Part shown: positions 44,335 to 51,738 of the stretch, one piece after another | How positions within the stretch are numbered: position 1 is the first letter of the stretch | Layout of the letters: the number at the start of each line of letters is the position of its first letter | From: Brumimicrobium sp035497735 | Lineage (GTDB): Bacteria; Bacteroidota; Bacteroidia; Flavobacteriales_D; Crocinitomicaceae | Length of the DNA: 64,000 bases | Direction of reading: 5' to 3' | Assembly: GCA_035497735.1 (NCBI GenBank) | Contig: DATJCX010000047.1 | Location: forward strand, 186,001-250,000 | Notes under the pieces: generated by a model | Databases searched by the model: none | What the model saw: the letters and a program-made list of their open reading frames with translations, nothing else | Told to the model about the DNA's origin: nothing | Translations under genes and position numbers: made by a program

Positions 44335-45300
44335 ATGTTAAAAATTGGTTTAATTGGTGTTGGACATTTAGGTAAAATTCACTTACGTCTAATTAAGGAA
44401 CTTTCTGAAAACTTTGAATTGGTTGGGATTTACGATTCCAATCCTGAAATGCTAGCAGAAGTTTCCAAAGAATATAATTGCAAGGCTTTTGATACCGTTG
44501 AGGAATTATTAGCTGTAGTTGACTGTGTTGATGTTGTTACACCAACGATTTCACATTTTGAAATTGCTGCAACAGCTATCAAGCATTCAAAACATGTATT
44601 CTTAGAAAAACCAGTTACTAATACCTCTTCCGAAGCTCGAACTTTATTGTCACTAGCCGAAGAAGCGGAAGTAAAAGTACAAGTTGGACATGTAGAGCGA
44701 TTTAACCCTGCTTTTATAGCGGCACTACCCTACTTGGATCAACCAATGTTTATAGAAACACACCGATTGGCGCAATTCAATCCTAGAGGAACGGACGTTC
44801 CAGTTGTTCTAGACTTGATGATACACGACATTGACGCTATTTTAAGCGTTGTTAAGTCACGCGTTAGAAAAATCTCAGCATCAGGTGTTGCAGTTGTTTC
44901 GGACACGCCAGATATTGCCAATACAAGAATAGAATTTGACAATGGCTGTGTTGCCAATTTAACAGCTTCTCGTATTTCCTTGAAAAATATGAGGAAATCT
45001 CGATTTTTCCAGAAAGACGCTTACATCAGTGTTGACTTTCTTACCAAAGAAATGGAAGTTGTTCAAATGGAAACCGTTGTTGGCGAACCTGGTCCATTCG
45101 ATATGATTATGGAAATGGGGAATGGAAAACCTTCAAAGAAGATAACCTTCAACAAACCGGAAATAGAGCAAACAAATGCCATTAAAGAAGAGTTACGATC
45201 ATTCTACGAAGCAATCGCTAACGACACCCTACCAATTGTTTCCTTAGAAGACGGATTATTGGCCTTGGAAGTGGCAGAACAAATCATGGATAAAATATAA
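44335..45300 (+). CDS. Gfo/Idh/MocA-family oxidoreductase
   Basis: A 321-residue NAD(P)-dependent oxidoreductase with N-terminal Rossmann motif GLIGVGHLGKIH at 5-16, the EKPVTNT (EKP) motif, QVGHVERFNPA and the second-domain VLDLMIHDIDAI with a His-Asp pair typical of the family. The substrate is unreadable from sequence. The neighbours (a lipoprotein and a polyprenyl-phosphate sugar transferase on the same strand) suggest a sugar-nucleotide substrate, but the family is broad. Confidence 0.88.
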   Translation: MLKIGLIGVGHLGKIHLRLIKELSENFELVGIYDSNPEMLAEVSKEYNCKAFDTVEELLAVVDCVDVVTPTISHFEIAATAIKHSKHVFLEKPVTNTSSEARTLLSLAEEAEVKVQVGHVERFNPAFIAALPYLDQPMFIETHRLAQFNPRGTDVPVVLDLMIHDIDAILSVVKSRVRKISASGVAVVSDTPDIANTRIEFDNGCVANLTASRISLKNMRKSRFFQKDAYISVDFLTKEMEVVQMETVVGEPGPFDMIMEMGNGKPSKKITFNKPEIEQTNAIKEELRSFYEAIANDTLPIVSLEDGLLALEVAEQIMDKI

Positions 45301-45368
45301 ATCCAAGAGATTTTCAAACTGTAAATAATATACCATAAAAATTCACGTTCCTATATAAAACCGATAGA

Positions 45369-46232
45369 ATGAAACAAATTGCTTTAGTGGCCTTAATTTC
45401 TACCTTATTATTATCATGTGCAAAACAACAGCCACAAGTTTCTTGGTTGAAGATTGACAAATGGGACTTGGTTGCTAATCCAGATGCGCAGAATGACCAA
45501 GGAGAATTGTCTCATAACTTATCTGAAGTTTTTATTACCATGGACGGTAAATTCCTAGGTGCGTTTGAATTGCCTGCTAAAATTCCGATTATTGCTGAAG
45601 GAACACATGATTTTATTCTTATTCCAGGAATCATCAATAATCTTGAGAGTCACAAGAAAAAACGTTACCCTTTTGTGGAACAATACAAGAAACCAATCAC
45701 TTTGTTTTTGAATGACACTGTTTCTATCGCTCCAACAACAAGATATTACTCCAGTTTAAACTTCTTGATCGAAGACTTCGAAAGTCCGAGTATGCAAATT
45801 GATGTAGCGGAACAATCTACAGCAACAATTGGTAGAAATGACGACCCTGAAATTTTAAAATGGGGAGATAAATACGGTCAAGTTATTCTAAACAATGAAG
45901 ATTCTATCATTGCTTTTATGACCTCTTTTGAAACCGTTCTACCTAAGTTAGGTTCAGAAGTTTACTTAGAGTTCGACTATATGAATACCAACTCAATGTT
46001 GATAAGCACCATCTCTTATGGAAATGGAAATTACTATGAAGATGACTTCGTAGTTGTTCGTCCGCAAAAAGAAGGCAAAGCTGTTTGGAAACATGCTTAT
46101 CTTGACTTAAAAGAGAACGTATCATACCGACAAACGACGCCTATCAATGAAGTTCAATTCAAATTATTGTTAGATGATAAGGAAGCTTCCAAATACCTGT
46201 ATATCGATAATATCAAATTGATATATCCGTAA
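45369..46232 (+). CDS. Uncharacterised lipoprotein
   Basis: A 287-residue protein with a lipoprotein signal (LISTLLLSCAKQ, Cys17). The rest appears beta-rich; the region from about 165 to the end (KYGQVILNNEDSIIAF, EVYLEFDYMNTNSM, KYLYIDNIKLIY) looks like a jelly-roll carbohydrate-binding-type fold. I do not recognise a family. It ends 3 nt before the sugar transferase gene and starts 68 nt after the Gfo/Idh gene, so it probably works with them in the envelope. Confidence 0.7.
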   Translation: MKQIALVALISTLLLSCAKQQPQVSWLKIDKWDLVANPDAQNDQGELSHNLSEVFITMDGKFLGAFELPAKIPIIAEGTHDFILIPGIINNLESHKKKRYPFVEQYKKPITLFLNDTVSIAPTTRYYSSLNFLIEDFESPSMQIDVAEQSTATIGRNDDPEILKWGDKYGQVILNNEDSIIAFMTSFETVLPKLGSEVYLEFDYMNTNSMLISTISYGNGNYYEDDFVVVRPQKEGKAVWKHAYLDLKENVSYRQTTPINEVQFKLLLDDKEASKYLYIDNIKLIYP

Positions 46233-46235
46233 ATC

Positions 46236-47633
46236 ATGACAAAACAAAGAAAATTAAAAGCTTTATTTATTACGCTCGATTTCTTAACGGCTGGAATCGC
46301 TTGGCTATTATTCTTCTATTATAGAAAACATGCCATCGAGCAAGTTGACTTTGAAGTTTCCAATCAGTTATATGTTGGATTAGTTATTGTTCCTGTTTTC
46401 TGGATTGCCTTGTATTACTTCTTGGGAACGTACAACAACCTAAGAAGAATGTACATGATGCGCATTCTTTCCTTTTCATTTAAAGCTTATTTTATTGGTT
46501 CGCTATTGATTTTCTTCGCCTTGCTATTAGACGATGAAATAGCACAGCAAACGGATTATTATAAATTACTTCTTTCCCTCTTTTTCATTCACACCTTTGT
46601 CTCTATTCTACCTAGATTTATCGTCACCTTTTACTTGGTGAAGCAAATTGCCAGAAAAAAAACAGGATTTAGAACGCTGCTTATAGGTGGTGGAAAAAAA
46701 GCCATTGATATCTACAAAGAAATTGATGAATTACCGAAAGGTACAGGTTATCTTTTCGCTGGTTTTGTCAACTTAAATGGAATCGATAATGAGTTGATAG
46801 AAGAGATTCCACACCTTGGACATGTTGATGATTTGGAAAAGATTATTGACGAGTATAGAATTGAAGAAGTAATCATCGCTTTGGACTCTTCGGAACAAGA
46901 AAAACTAAAGAGAATTGTTTCCAGAATTCAAGGAAGAGATATCAAGATTAAGATTACTGCCAACATGTATGACTTGTTGAGTGGAAGTGTGAAAATGACC
47001 AATATTTTCGGTGCTTTACTAATTGAAGTAAACGAAGACTTGATGCCTCATTGGCAATTCGTTATCAAGCGATTAATCGATTTAGTTTTTTCATTTGTAG
47101 CCATTATTATTCTCATTCCTGTTTACCTCATTTTGGCCATACTTGTTAAGACTTCTTCTAAAGGTCCCGTCTTTTTTCTACAAGAAAGAATTGGTAAAAA
47201 TGGTGTGCCTTTTAACATCATTAAGTTTAGAACAATGTATGTTGATTCAGAGAAAAAAGGACCGCAATTGTCATCACAAAACGATAGTAGAATTACTCCA
47301 ATTGGTCGCTTTATGAGAAAGGTTAGATTGGATGAAATTCCACAATTTTGGAATGTTATAAAAAGCGAAATGTCGATGGTTGGACCTCGTCCAGAACGTC
47401 AATACTTTATCGATAAAATTGCCGAAAGAGAACCACAATTTTTACAATTAACGAAAGTAAAACCAGGTATCACTTCTTGGGGACAAGTTAAATACGGTTA
47501 CGCAGAAAACGTTGACCAGATGCTTCAGCGTATGAAATACGACTTGTTATATCTTAAGAATATGTCAATCGCCATCGATATGAAAATATTGCTTTACACC
47601 GTATTGATTGTACTTAAAGGTTCGGGGAAATAA
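46236..47633 (+). CDS. Polyprenyl-phosphate sugar phosphotransferase (WcaJ/CpsE type)
   Basis: A 465-residue polyprenyl-phosphate glycosylphosphotransferase: four N-terminal membrane helices (about 10-125), a CoA-binding-like domain (LLIGGGKKAIDIYKEIDEL), a fifth hydrophobic helix (about 285-305) and the bacterial sugar transferase domain with FKIIKFRTMYVDSE-like sequence, VRLDEIPQFWNVIKSEMSMV (Asp-Glu dyad) and RPERQYF. It is a second initiating enzyme besides the PglC-like gene at 19391-19996, implying another polymer. No glycosyltransferases surround it in the window. Confidence 0.9.
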   Translation: MTKQRKLKALFITLDFLTAGIAWLLFFYYRKHAIEQVDFEVSNQLYVGLVIVPVFWIALYYFLGTYNNLRRMYMMRILSFSFKAYFIGSLLIFFALLLDDEIAQQTDYYKLLLSLFFIHTFVSILPRFIVTFYLVKQIARKKTGFRTLLIGGGKKAIDIYKEIDELPKGTGYLFAGFVNLNGIDNELIEEIPHLGHVDDLEKIIDEYRIEEVIIALDSSEQEKLKRIVSRIQGRDIKIKITANMYDLLSGSVKMTNIFGALLIEVNEDLMPHWQFVIKRLIDLVFSFVAIIILIPVYLILAILVKTSSKGPVFFLQERIGKNGVPFNIIKFRTMYVDSEKKGPQLSSQNDSRITPIGRFMRKVRLDEIPQFWNVIKSEMSMVGPRPERQYFIDKIAEREPQFLQLTKVKPGITSWGQVKYGYAENVDQMLQRMKYDLLYLKNMSIAIDMKILLYTVLIVLKGSGK

Positions 47634-47809
47634 CGTCCAATTGCAAACTAACCTTTTGACATAAAATCCTTTATTTCATTATACTCAGAGCAGGTATTTA
47701 ATTTAAACGATTTCTATAAGTACAAGCATTTTCACCATTCCGTCCAATTCATTCATAAGAATTGAAAATATTTTTTCTTGTTTCTGTTTCAATTGTAAGA
47801 CTTTAGTTT

Positions 47810-47817
47810 TATCTTTG
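47810..47817 (+). promoter_or_regulatory. -7 promoter box of pyrR, 5 nt before the start codon
   Basis: TATCTTTG ends 5 nt before ATG 47823, so the message would begin at the start codon. No PyrR attenuator hairpin is visible in the preceding 190 nt. Confidence 0.45.
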
Positions 47818-47822
47818 AGCCA

Positions 47823-48371
47823 ATGGAAAAGCAAGTTATACTCAACGCACAACAGTTTGACCTCACCTTGCAGCGACTTTGTCGCCAACTCATTGAAAAT
47901 CACAACGATTTCTCAAACACTGTTCTTATTGGTTTACAGCCAAGAGGTATTCGTGTTCTAAACAGAATAAAAGTTTTAATCGAAGAAATTTTAGGGGAAA
48001 ACATTCAATGTGGTACTTTGGACATTACCTTTCACCGTGATGACTTTAGGAGACACTCCCACCCCACAATTCCAAGTGTAACAAACATCGACTTTTCATT
48101 AGAAAACAAGGATATTATCCTTATCGACGACGTACTTTACACAGGTAGAACTATTCGTGCAGGTTTAGATGCAATGTTGGCATATGGACGTCCAAATCGA
48201 GTTGAACTGCTAACTTTTATTGATAGAAGATTTAAACGCCACCTACCTATTCAGGCTGATTATATTGGAAAAACCGTAGATTCATTAGTTTCTGAGAAGG
48301 TTTCCGTTCAATGGGCTGAATACGATGGCGAAGACAAAGTGTTATTATTTACCCCAGAAAGCAATGGATAA
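47823..48371 (+). CDS. pyrR: Pyrimidine regulator / uracil phosphoribosyltransferase PyrR
   Basis: A 182-residue type-I phosphoribosyltransferase with the PRPP loop IILIDDVLYTGRTIRAGLDA and the PyrR family GLQPRGIRVLNRI and LDITFHRDDF segments. PyrR has UPRTase activity and in some bacteria binds pyr mRNA leaders. Its gene overlaps pyrB by 8 nt, so the two are translationally coupled. A regulatory role here is family-based: no RNA target is visible. Confidence 0.9.
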   Translation: MEKQVILNAQQFDLTLQRLCRQLIENHNDFSNTVLIGLQPRGIRVLNRIKVLIEEILGENIQCGTLDITFHRDDFRRHSHPTIPSVTNIDFSLENKDIILIDDVLYTGRTIRAGLDAMLAYGRPNRVELLTFIDRRFKRHLPIQADYIGKTVDSLVSEKVSVQWAEYDGEDKVLLFTPESNG

Positions 48372-49293
48372 TATAAGTGTTGATCATTTACTCGGAACGG
48401 AAAATCTTACACCAAGAGATATTGAAATTATTTTCGAAACAGCCGACCGATTTAAAGAAGTTATTAATAGACCTATAAAGAAAGTTCCTTCCTTAAGAGA
48501 CATTACCATTGCCAACGTTTTCTTTGAAAATTCTACGAGAACAAAACTATCTTTCGAACTAGCAGAAAAGCGATTAAGCGCCGACGTGGTCAACTTCAGT
48601 TCTGGTTCTAGTTCAGTGCAAAAAGGAGAAACACTTGTAGATACGGTAAACAATATCTTATCGATGAAAGTGGACATGGTGGTCATGCGTCATCCAAATC
48701 CTGGAGCAGCTAAGTTTCTTTCAGAAAGAGTTGATGCCCGTGTTATCAATGCAGGTGACGGAACACATCAACATCCAACCCAAGCGCTTTTAGACAGTTA
48801 TTCAATTCGTGAGAAGTTGGGAACTGTGGAAGGCAAAAAAGTTGTCATCGTTGGTGATATTCTTCATTCCCGTGTTGCTTTATCAAACATTCACTTATTA
48901 AAATCACAAGGTGCTGAAGTAATGGTTTGCGGTCCTACCACTTTAATTCCCAAACACATGAAAGAGTTGGGGGTAAAAGTAGAGTACGACTTAAGAAAAG
49001 CATTAGAATGGGCGGATGTGGCAAACATGTTGAGAATTCAATTAGAAAGACAAGAAATTCAATTCTTTCCTTCGCTTAGAGAGTATTCTATGCTCTATGG
49101 TTTGGACAAGAAATTGCTGGACAGTTTAGACAAAGAACTCGTTGTAATGCACCCAGGACCAATTAACAGAGGAGTTGAAATCACAAGTGATGTTGCCGAC
49201 AGTAAGCAATCTATTATTCTTCAACAGGTAGAAAATGGAGTTGCAATTAGAATGGCAGTAATTTACTTATTAGCCTCAAAGATATCACGTTAA
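48364..49293 (+). CDS. pyrB: Aspartate carbamoyltransferase catalytic subunit
   Basis: Catalyses carbamoyl phosphate plus aspartate to N-carbamoylaspartate in pyrimidine synthesis. I start at ATG 48364 (MDNISVDHLLGTENL, 309 aa), the usual N-terminus; an upstream in-frame start would overlap pyrR by 47 nt. Motifs: FFENSTRTKLSFELA (carbamoyl-phosphate loop STRT), HPNPGAA, DGTHQHPTQALLD, GDILHSRVALSN and MHPGPINRGVEI. No regulatory subunit gene (pyrI) follows, so the enzyme may be of the type without PyrI. Confidence 0.95.
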   Translation: MDNISVDHLLGTENLTPRDIEIIFETADRFKEVINRPIKKVPSLRDITIANVFFENSTRTKLSFELAEKRLSADVVNFSSGSSSVQKGETLVDTVNNILSMKVDMVVMRHPNPGAAKFLSERVDARVINAGDGTHQHPTQALLDSYSIREKLGTVEGKKVVIVGDILHSRVALSNIHLLKSQGAEVMVCGPTTLIPKHMKELGVKVEYDLRKALEWADVANMLRIQLERQEIQFFPSLREYSMLYGLDKKLLDSLDKELVVMHPGPINRGVEITSDVADSKQSIILQQVENGVAIRMAVIYLLASKISR

Positions 49294-49303
49294 GAAATTT
49301 TAT

Positions 49304-49311
49304 TAACTTTG
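49304..49311 (+). promoter_or_regulatory. -7 promoter box of the STAS gene
   Basis: TAACTTTG matches TAnnTTTG, 23 nt before ATG 49335. It gives the STAS-rnz pair its own promoter. Confidence 0.5.
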
Positions 49312-49334
49312 TTATAAAGTGATCCGTAATTATA

Positions 49335-49673
49335 ATGAATTTTACAATAACCAAAAAACCAAATTATAGCATCGTCACCAGTGAGGTTGATAAACTAAAT
49401 GCGATTAATTCTCCTGAATTGAAAGCCTTATTTATCGAATTAAACAAAGACAATGTTAGCCAAATCATCATAGATTTAAGCAAAACAGCTTATTGCAATT
49501 CTACAGGACTGAGTGCAATTCTTGCTGGAAACCGTTTATGCAAAAATGCAAATGGTCAATTTGTATTAACCGGTTTACAGTCGAATGTTAGAAAGATGAT
49601 TGAAATCTCTCAATTACACCGTGTTTTCAGCATTACTGAAACATTGGAGGAAGCAGAAAAACTGATGGATTAA
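49335..49673 (+). CDS. STAS-domain protein (anti-sigma-factor antagonist type)
   Basis: A 112-residue single STAS domain: IIIDLSKTAYCNSTGLSAIL, where Ser in the CNSTGL loop is the phosphorylatable-type site of SpoIIAA/RsbV relatives, and FVLTGLQSNVRKMIEIS. Such proteins bind an anti-sigma kinase when unphosphorylated. No cognate kinase or phosphatase is near. It lies 4 nt before rnz, so they are co-transcribed, an arrangement I recall from other Bacteroidota. Confidence 0.85.
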   Translation: MNFTITKKPNYSIVTSEVDKLNAINSPELKALFIELNKDNVSQIIIDLSKTAYCNSTGLSAILAGNRLCKNANGQFVLTGLQSNVRKMIEISQLHRVFSITETLEEAEKLMD

Positions 49674-49677
49674 TTCA

Positions 49678-50589
49678 ATGAGTTTTACTGTTAAAATTCT
49701 TGGAACAGGTGCAGCCATTCCCACAATTTCTAGAGGAACAACTTCCCAATTAGTCAACTGTAAACAAAGACTTATCTTAATTGACTGTGGAGAAGGAACG
49801 CAATTACAAATGCGTAAGTTTGGCGCCAAATTTCAAGACATTCAACTCATTTTAATTTCACATTTGCACGGTGATCATATACTTGGACTTCCAGGTTTAC
49901 TGGGAACGATGCAACTTTTAGGAAGAACAAAACCGATTCAAATATTTGGTCCCACAGGTATCAAAGAGTTTGTAATGATGAATTACAAACTAGCAGGTTT
50001 AAGACAAGTCATGCCTATACATTTCACCGAATTCACTTACAACCATTCGGGTGTTGTTTACGAGGACAAGGTTATCACAATCAAAACTTTCCCGCTTAAC
50101 CACAGAATACAAACACAGGGATATCGTATCGATGAAAAGCCAGGAAAGCGCCATTTAGATAACGAGGCATTTGAGAAAACAGGAATTAGCGTTGCTTACA
50201 TCAATAAGCTAACAGCAGGTGAAGATGTGATTGACACCAATGGAGTGCATGTTAAATACGAGGATGTTACCTTACCTCCTACACCTTCAAGGTCTTATGC
50301 TTTCTGTTCGGATACTTCATACTTTCTAGATATTATCCCACATATAGAAAATGTAGATTTACTTTATCACGAAGCGACATTTATTGATAAAGAAGCAGAT
50401 AGAGCACATGAAACGTATCATTCCACAGCAAAACAAGCTGCAAGTATTGCATTAAAGGCCAATGCAAAGCGATTGATTATCGGACATTTTTCAGCACGCT
50501 ACAAAACGATGGATAAGCACAAGGAAGAAGCACAAGAGATATTTGAAAAAGTTTTTATTCCTGAGGATGGAGAGTTTTTTAATGTGTGA
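49678..50589 (+). CDS. rnz: Ribonuclease Z
   Basis: A metallo-beta-lactamase-fold endonuclease that matures tRNA 3' ends. The 303-residue protein has the start KILGTGAAIPT, the zinc motif SHLHGDHILGLPGL, the NHRIQTQGYRI region, FCSDTSYF and HSTAKQAASIA with IIGHFSARY, all in family order. Its usual substrates are CCA-less tRNA precursors, and the tRNA-His in this window indeed lacks an encoded CCA. Confidence 0.93.
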   Translation: MSFTVKILGTGAAIPTISRGTTSQLVNCKQRLILIDCGEGTQLQMRKFGAKFQDIQLILISHLHGDHILGLPGLLGTMQLLGRTKPIQIFGPTGIKEFVMMNYKLAGLRQVMPIHFTEFTYNHSGVVYEDKVITIKTFPLNHRIQTQGYRIDEKPGKRHLDNEAFEKTGISVAYINKLTAGEDVIDTNGVHVKYEDVTLPPTPSRSYAFCSDTSYFLDIIPHIENVDLLYHEATFIDKEADRAHETYHSTAKQAASIALKANAKRLIIGHFSARYKTMDKHKEEAQEIFEKVFIPEDGEFFNV

Positions 50590-51738
50590 GGATGCTCATT
50601 TCGTTTTCAACGACATAACTTTAAATTGTTTTTTGATATGTAGAGAAAAATGTATCGAAGGATAAGGCTTGGCTTTTTTACTTTTTTTATTCATAATTTA
50701 ATTGCTTCTCAATAGTATTCATGAGCTCGCAAGCTCGGTTCATTGCCAAAAAAAGTAAACAACCGACCGTAGGGAGCTCACGAATACAAATAAAAACAGA
50801 CAGAAATGAGTAAAAAAGTCTAGCGCTTAGAAAAATCACCGACCCTCTAGCTCTTACAACCGAAAATTAAAATACTCCTCCTATGTCGTCAAACACTTTT
50901 AATTTTTACGGTTGTTTCGAGCTGTGGGTGCCCGATGATGTTTCCTAGGCGCTTCCTCCGAGTCTCTTACCTTTATCTTTCAATAAGAAGTATCCTTTCG
51001 CATTGGAGTTTTTGTTATGTAGTTTTTTTATCGGAGGACGGTGTTTCCTCCCCCTTTTTCCCCCTCCGAAGGGGGAGATACCGAGTCTCTTGCCTTTGTA
51101 TTTCAATAAAATTTATCCTTTCGCATTGGAAAATTAGATTCTGTAGTTTTTTTTATCGGAGGACTGCGTCTGACTCCCCCTTTGGAGGGGGGCAGGGGGG
51201 AGGATTTTTGAGTAGTCACACTTCGATACTATTTCACTCGTTCCTCTTGAAATCACTCAGTATAACAATAGAATTTCTCGAAATATTAATATTTACATTG
51301 TCAGACTGAGTGTTTTTAGATTTTCGGTAGAAAATATAAAAATGTATCGAAGGCATGACAAAACCTTTCGAAAACGTTCAACTCTGCATTGTCACACTTC
51401 GATACAATTTCATTCGTTCCTCTTGAAATCACTCAGTATGACAAAAAAACCTTTCGAAAACGTTCAACTCTGCATTGTCAGACTGAGTGTTTTCCGACGA
51501 GTAGGAGGAAAATGTATCGAAGGCTGGCACGTAAATGTATCGAAGGCATGACAAAACCTTTCGAAAAAGCCCAACTTACATTGTCAGACTGAGTGTTTTC
51601 CGACGAGTAGGAGGAAAATGTATCGAAGGCTGGCACGTAAATGTATCGAAGTCTAGCGCTTGGAAGGAAGAGTAAATAATTAACAGTAGCCTTCCCCTGC
51701 TCTCATTTTCTTTCTCACTCTGTGTTATTACTCTGTAA
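50590..51738. repeat. Repeat-rich intergenic region without genes
   Basis: This 1.15-kb gap between converging rnz and mutS holds no convincing gene. It contains several dispersed-repeat families. An inverted repeat has arms GTATTCATGAGCTC and GAGCTCACGAATAC at 50715-50787. A second inverted repeat is at 50849-50872/50897-50923. A 123-bp tandem starts at 50958 and 51081 (CCGAGTCTCT). GC-rich hairpins of the CCCCCTCCGAAGGGGG type lie near 51055-51080 and 51173-51202. A 106-bp tandem family with GTCAGACTGAGTG and AATGTATCGAAGG covers about 51296-51660. Short open frames here follow the repeat period and are not genes. Confidence 0.85.

Noticed and set aside
47634..47822. PyrR-dependent attenuator before pyrR
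   Set aside because: No terminator/antiterminator hairpins or PyrR-binding consensus, and the promoter box abuts the start codon.
50935..51592. Three plus-strand open frames in the 51-kb gap
   Set aside because: They are built from the tandem repeats, overlap one another in different frames and share the repeat period; no coding signature.
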